Source: Stictocephala bisonia
Taxonomy: Eukaryota; Arthropoda; Insecta; Hemiptera; Membracidae
Direction of reading: 5' to 3'
DNA: 64,000 nucleotides
NCBI GenBank assembly: GCA_035578905.1
Contig: JAQJVL010000256.1
Span: forward strand, 610,286 to 674,285
Part shown: positions 44,190 to 54,383 of the stretch, one piece after another
Layout: every line of letters starts with the position of its first letter
Position numbering within the stretch: position 1 is the stretch's first letter
Position numbers and translations under genes: made by a program
The notes under the pieces: generated by a model
The model's database searches: none
Seen by the model: only the letters and a program-made list of their open reading frames with translations
Told to the model about the DNA's origin: nothing

Positions 44190-44335
44190 CTGTACGTGTG
44201 TGGATGGGTGGAAGGGCCATCACCACTGTACGTGGTTTGATAGGGGGGAATGTCAAAACCACGGTACATGTATATCATGACCACTGTACGTTTATGGATG
44301 GGTGGGAGGGTCATTACCGCAGTACTTGTTTTATT
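44190..44335. repeat. Minisatellite of CCATCACCACTGTACGTG units (intron 6)
   Basis: Three to four degenerate units with TGGATGGGTGGGAGGG spacers. The reverse complement of the same unit is tandem at 55.25-55.34 kb in intron 2. Confidence 0.75.
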
Positions 44336-44493
44336 AATTGCGTCCCGGATTAAATCAAAAAAATTCAGTTAGCTTACCTCATAACCATCTCATTATCTGT
44401 TCATAGTGAACCCTGTTATCTTGCCTATGTCATTGTGGTGTGTGTTCTATTTACATTCTCTTTAGTCAAAGCCCACCCAGTTCCTGCCCTTAC

Positions 44494-44671
44494 CTGTGAC
44501 GACGGCTGCGGAGAATACCCAGCATTGTCCGTACTTTACCGGCTCGCCTCCATTCTTCAAGTACTGCTCCATTATGGCTACACTTCCAGTCCAAGCCTGA
44601 GGAGCCGTGCCGTCTCGATAGTCGCCGTCCCACTTTCCGATCAGCAAACCATCCTCGTCAATGGAATTCAC
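44494..44671 (-). CDS. Tg: Transglutaminase exon 6 (residues 279-337, catalytic cysteine)
   Basis: Encodes VNSIDEDGLLIGKWDGDY, RDGTAPQAWTGSV and PVKYGQCWVFSAAVVT. GQCWVF is the active-site signature; the nucleophilic Cys is about residue 328. The W.G.Y.DG..P..W.GSV run upstream is a core motif and includes the Trp that in relatives stabilises the transition state. The acceptor is GTTTAG (AG at 44673-44672) and the donor GTCACAG|GTAAGG. It starts in phase 0 and leaves one base, so Val338 is split. Confidence 0.97.
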
Positions 44672-45318
44672 CTAAACAATATCCTTGTATAAATTGTTAA
44701 TTTACTTCCTAGTGGTTATTCAGACATTGTACCTCTAAGAACCTCTGGTGCTGCTCTGATAAATGTTTTAGAAATTAGAGCTGGCACTAAATTAATTAAA
44801 GCTACTATACTTTATATTTACTACTTAGTTAACTTTGAGCACATATATGTTCGCTAAAACTGCTTCAGAAATTAGTTTGCTGACTTACATGGTATACTAT
44901 CACAATTACGTATAGAAAGACAATGTCTGTAATTATAGTGTTCAGGATCACGGCAATTAAAAGAAGTGCCACCCAGGTGATTACGGCACCCTCCCTTCGT
45001 GAGGGGGGTGTTACTTCCTGCTAATGTAATAGGCCCTATGAAGAAATAGAATGGCAGTCAACTTCCGTGAATGTGGAGCCAGAAACTTCTCGAAATTGTG
45101 CCCAGAAGGACCTAGATCCCCATTGCAGAACAATTTCCGCCATAGTTCCAGAACTTTCTAGACTTTATCCGGTAACGATAAAGTATGTGTCATTCAGTCA
45201 TTTAGCAGGGAAAATCTAGTTCTTCAACCTGAAGTGAAAATGAAAATGTGACAGTGGAACAGTTACACTTGACGAACAGTGATAGAAATTGTGTGAAAAC
45301 TTGCCCAAAGGTGATACA

Positions 45319-45363
45319 TGGTATGTCACTCTGCTCCAACAAGTACATCGTAGCAGGTAACAC
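45319..45363 (-). repeat. 45-bp copy of part of Tg exon 5
   Basis: Identical at 43 of 45 bases to 45444-45488 inside exon 5, shifted 125 bp into intron 5. The copied part encodes the LPATMYLLEQSDV section. Confidence 0.9.
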
Positions 45364-45392
45364 ATAACACAATGATCGTTGATGTGTCTTAC

Positions 45393-45619
45393 CACGGCAG
45401 ACACTGCTCTGACGATCTGCACCGGGTTGCCTCGATCGGCGTGTGGTACGTCACTCTGCTCCAACAAGTACATCGTAGCGGGTAACACGACATCGTCGAA
45501 CTGGCCAAATATCCAACGACGACCCTTGGGTTGGTGGTAGGAACCCATCCACACTTTGCCAGTATCGTTAAGAACGTATTCTTGGCGTTCGGCATCATTC
45601 TCGAGATATACTCCATCAT
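45393..45619 (-). CDS. Tg: Transglutaminase exon 5 (residues 203-278, start of catalytic core)
   Basis: Encodes DDGVYLENDAERQEYVLND, then TGKVWMGSY, GRRWIFGQFDD and ILEQSDV-like and PVQIVRAVSAV stretches. The EYVLND.G motif, the WxxGQF motif and the R.VSA motif are hallmarks of the core. The acceptor is TTCTAG (AG at 45621-45620) and the donor GCCGTG|GTAAGA. It ends in phase 0, and VVNS is completed by exon 6. Forty-five bases of this exon (45444-45488) are copied in the next intron at 45319-45363. Confidence 0.95.
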
Positions 45620-46091
45620 CTAGAACATTAGTAGTTAGAACATCTTTGAATTGCGTTTGTATCAAGTCACTGAGATAATTTATATACCTTTGGAAAATTT
45701 GTATTCATCCTTTTATGAATCGTGTTATTTTTAAAAACATTTATTATGTTCGAATCGAAATTGCTATAAAAATCAATTTAATGTATAATTTGACAATTAT
45801 TATTTTTTTAAAGTTAAAGTTTTTAAAGTACCAGGAAAGCCGATCTCCGATTGAGTTCATATCATCTAATCGCTGACTTCCAATACCGAATTTAAATGAA
45901 TCCCAAGATACTGAAACATGTCATGAAGCTGAAATTGAAAATACAGATCTTGATTCAAACAATGAAACAAATCTTATGACTTGTAATAATACTTTGCAAA
46001 CAACTTCTAGAAATAATTCTGGAAATACCTTACAAACTTCTAGCAACTTTCTTAATTACGATTTGCCATCAACCTCGGGGGTAACACCGAG

Positions 46092-46146
46092 TATTGTATT
46101 TTTCTTACCTATGTGTATTTTAGACATAGGTAAGAAAAATACAATA
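46092..46146. repeat. Perfect hairpin (arms 23, loop 9) in intron 4
   Basis: TATTGTATTTTTCTTACCTA plus TGT is matched exactly by its reverse complement. It is long enough for a small-RNA precursor stem. Confidence 0.85.
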
Positions 46147-46447
46147 ATATTTGGTTTGTTTACATTTTAACAGATTCAGAAAAACATGTGTTATTTAAAA
46201 AAATAAATTAAACTCATAACTCACATGTTGAAATAGTAAATAGTAAACATTAAACAGTGGTATTGACCCACCCGCCTGTCTCCTATATTTTTACTGTGTA
46301 CTTTTGGAATCGTGAAAACTCATAGAAAATGAGTTTTCTCAAAATTGTCACCAAATCCATTGGATTCCTGAGGTAGAAAACCTTTTATAGACAAAGTACG
46401 AAGAAAATCGGTAGAGCCGTTTTTGAAATAAAATGACTGGAAATAGG

Positions 46448-46471
46448 TACATACATACATACATACATACA
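46448..46471. repeat. (TACA)n microsatellite
   Basis: About six ACAT/TACA units. Confidence 0.85.
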
Positions 46472-46504
46472 ATTCCTTGCTCGTTTTATAGTATAAGATA
46501 AAAA

Positions 46505-47340
46505 TAGAACTAAAAGTTTGTGTTCATTAAAATCGTCATTAAATGTTCACGAGTAGAAGATAAAGTAGGTCGAACTACCTGAGAAAGTTGAAAAGTAAGC
46601 AAAGATTAATCTCTAAGCTGTTGACCACTCAAGTGTGCATCACTGGGTCGATCTCAACTTCTTAAACTTTTATTGGTTAAATCAAATAGTTCTTAAGCAT
46701 TATTCAGAAATCAGTGACCTTTAAAAGGTTGCCTCGATCTATTTATAAATCTTGTACAAACTCAATTACTTCGCCAACTTATCTCAAGTGACGGGAGGTT
46801 ATATTTTCCCGATATCTCTCTTCTCTCTAGATGAATTTTATAAAATGTATACTCAAAAAACAATGATCCGTACTTTCAGTGTTCATTTTTTACTTTCTCC
46901 CATACGCGTTAGCATAAAGAAAGTATTGTGATCATAAAAAAAACATATTTTATAAGTTGGTTCAAAAATAGATTTTAGATTCCCCTGAACCCAAAAAAAA
47001 AGTGTTTTTTCCAAAAAAATATGTTGGTGTCTGTCCGTATGTATGTCTGTGTGTATGTGCAGTTCGCAAACGGATGGATCAATTTTCATAAAATTTGGTA
47101 TTTAAAAGTATTTATCCAATAACTCTAGAACACTTTTCCCTTTTTTTAGTTTTAGGTTTTTTTTATTTTTATGCGCAAAAAACATACAAAAATTTAATTT
47201 TCTCAAAAATTGACTCAAACGATTTTGATTATATTCAGGAAAGATGTGAATTTCAATTTAAAATATTTTAGTAAAAACTACTATCTCTAACTTGGCTAGT
47301 TTTTTAGTTATAACATTTTTTCGGGCAAAAATATTTAAAA
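46505..47340 (-). repeat. Family G interspersed repeat (reverse copy, intron 4)
   Basis: Reverse complement of 34560-35475 over nearly its full length (GGGTCGATCTCAACTTCTTA, AAGTGACGGGAGGTTATATT, GGATGGATCAATTTTCATAA), with scattered changes. Confidence 0.85.
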
Positions 47341-47685
47341 TGCAATTTTTCATAACAATTTTGATTAAATTTTCAGTAAAGATGCAAATTACAATTAAAA
47401 ACATTTTCCTTACCATCCCACTAAGTTGGCGTTGGAGGCCTAAGGCCGTAAGCTACAATTCAAGTTATTGAAAACTGTTTACATAAAATTGTGATTAATT
47501 GTACAGCTGTTTTTGAAGATTATTTTTTTCTATAATTTTATTTAAATAAAATAAGTGTTTCGTTTGTACATTCATTTTCATTTTTTAAACAATCTGACAT
47601 AACAAAAGAAGGAGAAAGTTTGTGCCGGTTACCTGGTAATTAATTAAAATATATTTAACTATTTCATGTAACTATTATTCGTTAC

Positions 47686-47824
47686 CTTTGCACCATGGAT
47701 TAAAGAGAATGTAGATGTCATCCTCTACATTGAAATCCTTAATCTCCGTGTTTGGCTGGTCAGGTTGGGTAGTTTGGATTTTACAGTGCCAGATTCCAAC
47801 TGGGCAAGTAGATGGAATTTGAAT
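47686..47824 (-). CDS. Tg: Transglutaminase exon 4 (residues 157-202, sandwich to core)
   Basis: Encodes IQIPSTCPVGIWHCKIQT and ends with DDIYILFNPWCK. The family signatures P...PVG and (I/V)LFNPWC are both present; the latter marks the change from the N-terminal domain to the catalytic core. The acceptor is TTTTCAG (AG at 47826-47825) and the donor CAAAG|GTAACG. It starts in phase 0 and leaves one base, completing Asp203 (DD.VY motif) with exon 5. Confidence 0.93.
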
Positions 47825-48043
47825 CTGAAAATACAAAGAAAATGTTGTATATCATATGATCTGTGAGTTGTGAGTGTAGTATGAATACGTATAGCGTTAC
47901 TTAAAAGTTATATTCTATGTACATACATATATCGAGAATTATGTTTATTCAATGAATACACTTTAAGTAAGAACAGCAATTTTTTTAATGTGATTAAGAG
48001 ATGGCTGAATTTATTCGATAAGGTTGTCCTTCTTTAATATGAA

Positions 48044-48346
48044 TTCATTAATACATTGCTAAAGCCTCCTGAGCTGATATATATAACAAATAATAAGGTT
48101 AACGTACCTTTGTCGTCTTCAGCTACAAAATCCTATTTATTGGATTACTGGTTTCAGAGTAAGAACTCCATGTTCACATCCATTGTACATTTTAAAAACA
48201 GTCACATTCCAGTACATTGTGACTGTTTTGACAACGTACAATGGATGTGATCATGGAGTTCTTACTCTGAAACCGGTAATCCAATAAATAGGATTTTGTA
48301 GCTGAGGATGACAAAGGTACGTTAACCTTATTATTTGTTCATTAAT
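48044..48346 (-). mobile_element. Inverted-arm element with 9-bp TSD
   Basis: Arms 48085-48199 and 48222-48339 are almost perfect reverse complements (AACAAATAATAAGGTTAACG at the tips). TTCATTAAT flanks both sides (48044-48052 and 48338-48346). A 32-bp tail lies on the left only, so the element reads on the minus strand if built like those at 31.5 and 52.0 kb. CTGAAGACGACAAAGG in the arm partly matches the hammerhead-like core. It lies in intron 3. Confidence 0.8.
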
Positions 48347-48720
48347 TCATTTTTTTAACCCCTTCATTGTTAAACCGGTTGCTACTCGTTATTTTTAAAC
48401 GGCTCTTTCTTATTATCTATTACATTAAATGCACATTTTTAAATTGTAATACTTTAATAGTGTTGACGATGTCTATAAACACGCCTCAATTGATGAATCC
48501 GTTTATTATCCTTCGGCAAAACTTTACCCTTTCAAGCATGTTGAACAATTTGATCAAATAAATGAAAAGTGTTACCTTGCGGTACCGAATAGCAACTTAG
48601 TTTTCAAATCTGTACTTATCTAATTTACGCAATTAATCAAATATTAATTTTGGTTTTTTTTTCATTAATTTTACAAGGTGTTTAATGAAAGCACAAGATT
48701 CCCATAATACATGTATGGGG
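48347..48720. other. Intron 3, no feature seen
   Basis: AT-rich. Confidence 0.35.
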
Positions 48721-48721
48721 T

Positions 48722-49044
48722 GAGCAAACGTTCTGTATGAGGTGACATTTTAAACGTTATCATATTGCGCATTGGGTTTGCTTTTGATATTTTGCCTAGT
48801 TTTTAAAAATAGGTGAAATTAAAATCTTTAACCTAAATATTTTGTTTCTATAAAACTAAGTAGTAATCTGCAAAGCAATTCCAACGCGTATTTTCATTCT
48901 TGAAGAAATGAAATTTGTTTGGAAAAAATCTGTTTAAAAATAACCGTTTTATTTGGATACGCGTGATTGTATGTTCGCTTCGAAAACAAAATTGTTCTTA
49001 TGGGATGGAAACCAAGATGGCCGACAGCCTCTGCAGACTCTTAA
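48722..49044 (+). mobile_element. TTAA-flanked MITE family, 5'-truncated copy
   Basis: Internal block TTATCATATTGCGCATTGGG and right end CAGCCTCTGCAGACTC before TTAA; the left terminus is missing. Confidence 0.7.
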
Positions 49045-49289
49045 GCCAATATTTTTTAGATGAATATATGTTCGTTGTGCCATGCAAGATTTTTTTTATT
49101 TTGTACATAAAGGTGAGTTTAATTCAACAGTTTCCCCTAACTTGAATATGTATGGAACGTAAAACTGTAAGTGATTCACAATGTTTGTTTAGTTAGAAAC
49201 TTTGAACATTTAAATCATCCAAATTGAATAATTACTAACAATGAAGCAGCGTAAGATTTTTTTTATTCATTATTCATCATTAAAACACC

Positions 49290-49715
49290 GATTGTAGAGA
49301 TATGGGTGAATGAGGGGTGAGATGAGGGGCGAATGGGCGTGATGAGTGTATATAAATGGATGTAGTCATTGTTACTAACTAAAGTTGACTATTCCTTAGA
49401 ATAAACCATTTATTAATTGTCCAATAGCCAGGACACATCAAGTATCTACAGCTTAGAGTGGAATCCGATCCGCGTAGTATTTTTCTGATTGGTCTGACAA
49501 GCCAGATACTCAGTTCTCTACCCTTCACAACATCCGGACCCTCACTACCACCCGACACGGACACCCCAGACTTCTCAAGTAGCTTCCTCATTAATGGTAA
49601 CCATTGAGCGGACGCCATGTCTGTATTAAGAGGACTGAGCACAGAACCTATAGCCTACAATCCCCACAACTCTTTGTCTCTTAGTAGATGGGTTACAGCA
49701 CTGCGCCACTACTAG
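49290..49715 (-). repeat. SINE-like family A, best full copy
   Basis: The minus strand begins GTAGTGGCGCAGTGCTGTAA (box A-like), then GGTTCTGTGCTCAGTCC (box B-like), GACATGGCGTCCGCTCAATG, and ends GATCGGTGTTTTAATG-like. This copy best shows the tRNA-related head of the family. Confidence 0.8.
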
Positions 49716-50394
49716 TAGTTCTGTCTTTATGACTAAGTTATAAATAAACCATCTTTATTATAAGTTTTTGTAATTTAAAATGTTCGTGATTGAACTTACG
49801 TATTTACGTTGTCACAGAACGAAACATTGGTGGAATAATATCAGTACTATCTATAGTAAAACAGTCTATACTTAACTAAGAGTTGGTGACATTTTGTACG
49901 TCAAGAGACTGGTTTCATTCCTAAACCAGTTTTATTGTGAAACTGGAACGACAAGTATCTGCCTTTAAACTAATTGTAGCTAATTGACTTTTATCATTGT
50001 CATTTGCAAGGAAATGTGTTAATATGCATTTAACAGTTTTATATTGTCAATAATTTTCAGAAAATTATAATTAATACCATGTGTAATAGATAAAAACAAG
50101 CAATTTCTTTCCCTTGACGATATTAAACCGATTAATGTATTGACTATCAGAGACCAGATACGCATTTTTAGTCGAAAACCCCATAATTATGTATTCCTGT
50201 TCATTCAGTTGCTTTCATACATTTGGATAAAAATTTCTCATAGCTTTACTTCTTTTTCTATCCTCTACATTTTAATTCAAAATTTTCATACTTTTTGCTG
50301 TTTTCCGAATTTATACACATTTAGTATACCAGCAATGACAGTCATCTTAACGTAATGGAATTAATACAAATAAAAAGTTAAATATAGAATAATT
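49716..50394. other. Intron 3, no feature seen
   Basis: AT-rich. Confidence 0.35.
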
Positions 50395-51041
50395 TCAATC
50401 CTGAAACAAAATATATTTTTTGGCATAAGTCAAAAACTAGTCAAGTTAAAGACATGCTGTTTTCACTAAAATATTTTAAATTGTAATTTACATTTTTCCT
50501 GAAAATTAAATCAAAATCGTTAAAGCTTTTTTTGAGAAAATTCCATTTTTTATGTTTTCTGCCCATACAAATAAAAAAAATAAAATTTCAAAAAAGTTAA
50601 CGGTCTGGAGATATTGGCTGAATACATCTATTTACCAAATTTCTTTTTTTATTTTTATAAAACTTTCCGTTATATTAAACATTCTAAAAAATCAAAATTT
50701 TGAAAATTACCATTTTAATTACCAAATATGTTTTTTTGCCACAACTCAAAAATTAGTCAAGTTCGAGACATGTGGTTTTTACTAAAATAGTTTAAATTGT
50801 AATTTACACATTTTCTGAAAATTTAAGCAAAATCATTAACTGTTTTTTTTAGAAAATTCCATTTTTGTATGTTTTCTGCCCATACAAATAAAAAAACTAA
50901 AATTTCAAAAAGTGAACAAACAGTATGGAGATATTGGCTGAATACACCTATTTACCAAATTTCATAAAAATCGATCCATCCGTTTGGTCTCCAGCGAAGT
51001 GCACAGACACACATACGGACATACATCAAACATTAAAAAAC

Positions 51042-51072
<31 letters not shown>

Positions 51073-51180
51073 TTTTTTGGGTTCAGGGGACCCTAAATGG
51101 ATTTTTAGACCAACTTGTAAATTTTTTTTACGATCACAATAACAGTCAGATTAACGCATATGGGAGAAAGTAAAAATTGC
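50395..51180 (+). repeat. Family G interspersed repeat (intron 3), internally duplicated
   Basis: Two successive copies of the ACTAGTCAAGTTAAAGACAT-type first part, then the common ACAGACACACATACGGAC and GGGTTCAGGGGACCCTAAA parts with a (CA)n tract at 51045-51072. Confidence 0.8.
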
Positions 51181-51312
51181 AAATCAGAACTTACACAAAA
51201 AATAATGTTTGTATATAACATTAATATACCTTCAAACACGAATATGACGTTACTTTCTTCCTGAGACAAATAAAAACTGTGATATTTAGCAAATCACGTT
51301 TGGCTGGACTAA

Positions 51313-51388
51313 GTTAGGTTAGGTTAAGTTAGGTTAGGTTAAGTTAGGTTAGGTTAAGTTAGGTTAGGTTATGTTAGGTTAGGTTAGT
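51313..51388. repeat. Interstitial TTAGG array
   Basis: TTAGG TTAGG TTAAG repeated with a 15-bp period, then plain TTAGG units. It is next to sequence related to the foldback at 16.45 kb. Confidence 0.85.
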
Positions 51389-51589
51389 TCAAGAGGTTAG
51401 GCTAGCCAATTAGGTTGGGGGCTAGGATTAGGATTAATGGGGCTATCATCTGCGAAATTAAATAATTTTTTATTGATAATTTGAAAAACATTATCAAAAA
51501 ACTGCCAATGAAAAGAGTTGCAATTAAACCAGATTTTTAGTATTTCGGAGGCGCATAGTTCATTTTACAACAAGTGCGTCATACAACTC

Positions 51590-51690
51590 TAGTGTAGTAC
51601 AATACAAGCACAAAACGTACGTTATTGATTTGGTGATTGTTTTCGTAAACCTCATTTACGAATTCCTCAGACCAAAGGAATCCACAAAGA
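51590..51690 (-). repeat. Diverged copy of the Tg 5' leader area
   Basis: AATACAAGCACAAAACG and CAGACCAAAGGAATCCACAA align in order with 60085-60175 around the candidate leader exon. The GTGAGT donor is lost here. It could instead be a dispersed repeat. Confidence 0.5.
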
Positions 51691-52034
51691 AAATTGGTTT
51701 AATTATTAAATAATAATTAATTTTATTTAATGTTTGTACTTTGACAGGTTTAAATACTGATAATCAGTGTTAATTTATGATGTTTTCTAGTATTAGTAGG
51801 TATATTTTTACAATATTATATTATTTTCATATAATGGGAACTATCATCACGCTGTATTCCTTTAGAATGGAGAAAAGGTCAGAGCTACTAACACTTTAAA
51901 ACCTAACTAAATGTTACAAGAGATAATATAATGTATTGATGAGACCACATCCACGCTTCCTTGAAACCGATCAATTGACTCAGCAGATATTAACATATAA
52001 AAGAAAAATGTTTTTAGGGTCTAATATTATTACC

Positions 52035-52292
52035 AATAACCCACTTACAAATTCTAGGTCTTCGAGGTTCGACCGCGTCAATTGGCTAGTACAAACATTG
52101 CCGACAATGTACAAACACTCTGTCAAATTCTGTGACTGTGATCGTCTCGCCCTGAGGATGGCCTACTGCAATGTGGCCGAAACGTCGGCAATGTTTGTAC
52201 ATAGCCAATTGACGCGGTCGAACCCCGAAGACCTAGAATTTGTTAGTGATAGTGACGACCGTGGAAGCCTATCCATGAAGAATAACCCACTT
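52035..52292 (+). mobile_element. Inverted-arm element with hammerhead-like core and 12-bp TSD
   Basis: The exact 12-mer AATAACCCACTT flanks it (52035-52046 and 52281-52292). Arms of about 55 bp start at 52047 and end at 52243 (ACAAATTCTAGGTCTTCG and reverse complement). A tail of 37 bp follows the right arm only. The core at 52152-52188 reads CTGAGGATGGCC, loop, GGCCGAAACGTCGG. It lies in intron 3. Confidence 0.85.
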
Positions 52293-52779
52293 TTCAAAAT
52301 TGTTATTTCTACAAATTGGCTATAGATACGCTCTATGTGTTAATTTGAATGCTTCTAAATAAAGGTAATTTTATCGAATTTTAAACACTTTTCAATCAAT
52401 TGTATGACCATTTAAAACTAACAAAATCAACAATTTGATTCTTAAGGGATTAATCGACACAAAAACAATATTTCTAACAAAAGAATCGACTCTGATTAAA
52501 AAACAAAATGTTGACATTATATGCCTACAAATCCATGTCACATACTTGAATATACATTGAAAATACAGTACATATTCAGATTAATCAACAAATGTATGAC
52601 ACTGGAGGCTTTGATGATCACAAGATTAATGCATTAAAAACTTCATTATCAGTATAATTATGATTTTTCAAGGTTACTATAGAAGTATCTTACGTTAATT
52701 AACAAAAAATCCATAACCAACTCACTACAATTTGTTTATTATTATTTTATAGTCATACACGTTATATGTGTTAGACTCA
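52293..52779. other. Intron 3, no feature seen
   Basis: AT-rich. Confidence 0.35.
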
Positions 52780-53370
52780 TATGGAAGATGGACTCGTCAA
52801 GTGTGGTGTTTCTGTGATGTGGGATGGGGAGGTTAGTTAAATGAGGTGTATCTTTGAGGTAGTAGGTGGACTCGTCAATTGTCGTGTGTTTATGAGGTAA
52901 ATAGATGGAACCATCAGGTGTCTTTTGTCTAAAAGGCAGGTGGGTAAACTCGTCAAATGAGGTCTGTCTTTGAGGTGGTGGGTGGACTCATCAAGTATTG
53001 TGTGTCTTAGATATAAATAGGTAGAACCTTCAAGTGACATTTGTCTGAGAAGCAGGTGGGTAAACTCGGCAAATAAGGTCTGTTTTGAGGTGGTGGGTGG
53101 ACTCATCAAGTATGGTATGTCTATGATGTGGGGGGAGGGTATTAATAAGTATCTTTTAGATGGTGGGTAAACTAGTCAAGTGTCGTGTCAATAATTCATT
53201 TGACGAGTTCACCCCCTACCTCTCAGAAACACGACACTTGACAATTCCACCCACCCACCTCAAAGACAAACCTCATTTGACGAGTTCACCCAACTACCTC
53301 TCAGAAACACGACACTTGACAATTAAACCATTCCACCTCAAAGACAAACCTCATTTGACGAGTTCACCCA
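52780..53370. repeat. Minisatellite array with an internal inversion
   Basis: From 52780 to about 53185, G-rich units with GGTGGACTCGTCAAGTGTCG and TCTTTGAGGT motifs; from about 53195 to 53370 the same units run as the reverse complement (ACACGACACTTGACAATT, CTCATTTGACGAGTTCACCC). The unit is roughly 55-65 bp and alternates in two types. It ends 23 bp from the exon 3 donor. Confidence 0.8.
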
Positions 53371-53393
53371 AAGTGGTGACAGACACATGTTAC

Positions 53394-53524
53394 CTCCACT
53401 GTGATGGTGTTGGAGTCCTGCCGGTGTAGGCGAACGTCCCATTGCCTCTTGTTGGCCGTGAAGTCCTTCTTGTTGGTCAGCTGGATCAGGTTACGTGTCC
53501 CCTTCGGCACGCTTGGCTTCGGTC
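53394..53524 (-). CDS. Tg: Transglutaminase exon 3 (residues 113-156, beta-sandwich)
   Basis: Encodes GPKPSVPKGTRNLIQLTN, then KKDFTANKRQWDVRL and NTITVE. The GP.P...GT motif and the W...V tract are typical of the second part of the N-terminal domain. The acceptor is GTTTAG (AG at 53526-53525) and the donor GTGGAG|GTAACA. It ends in phase 0. The 5-kb intron below it contains the inverted array that starts about 20 bp past the donor, so this 5' splice site lies at the edge of a repeat block. Confidence 0.92.
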
Positions 53525-54009
53525 CTAAACACAGGACATTGTCATTGTCATTGCTCACTGTCCGGACAGGCTGGGCCTGCTCTGATCAGTACAGGCATTG
53601 TTGAATGAATGTCACACTACACATTAGTTTGTACTATCTGTTCGTTATATTATATACTGAATGAAATTATATATTGACATTACTTTATATAGTTAATTTC
53701 ATTAAATTATTTGGTGGGCAAGCATAATATAATATTATTGGAAATTAAAATATGATGGTAAACATAATACATAGCAATTCAATAGGAGATAGTAAAATAA
53801 ATAGAAAGATATCTACATGCTTCTTTCTTTTCTTTTTCTGTTGCCTTCTCTATTTTTCTCTTTATTTAAAAATTGAATTTTAAATCAATTAAATAATGGT
53901 AATTTTAATTTAGAAAACTCTAACACTTTCATGATCACATAAATGTAAAAAAGGTAAATATATTTTTTTTATAAAAAGACGAAAGCGATTATCATTTTTA
54001 TATGTTTCT

Positions 54010-54192
54010 ACCCATCTCTAACAGACTATTGATCTGTGCGAGGAACTTCTTCAGACAGAGTAAGGAGAAAAATCAGTCCAGTACAAGGTGTATATTAATG
54101 ACAATAACTTCCAGCTAAGGCCAGGATTCGAACCTGCACTCTCTCTACCTCTGGTTTTAAGCCTGATACCTTCAAACACCAGATCGCTCTTT
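54010..54192 (-). repeat. tRNA-headed SINE family D (copy 3)
   Basis: Box B CAGGTTCGAATCCTGGCC on the minus strand; the tail ends at ACAGATCAATAGTCTG. Confidence 0.7.
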
Positions 54193-54323
54193 TTTGTACA
54201 GATTCTAAGCCCCTATAAACATGATTTCACAAACTTCCAGATTCATAGTAAAATTAAAATAGTGTTATTTGGCCCAAAATAATTAATAATCGTTGTGAAA
54301 TTTGATATTAATGTCTTACTTAT

Positions 54324-54324
<1 letters not shown>

Positions 54325-54377
<53 letters not shown>
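54325..54377. repeat. Poly(T), 53 bases
   Basis: An uninterrupted T run, perhaps the poly(A) tail of a lost minus-strand retroelement. Confidence 0.9.

Positions 54378-54383
<6 letters not shown>

Noticed and set aside
45216..45665. A continuous 149-codon minus-strand ORF as one exon
   Set aside because: Only 45393-45619 matches the family; the rest reads through both introns and the partial exon copy. Good splice sites stand at both limits.
48056..48250. 64-codon plus-strand ORF
   Set aside because: Lies in the inverted arms of the foldback element.
49379..49642. 87-codon minus-strand ORF
   Set aside because: Lies inside a SINE-like family A copy.
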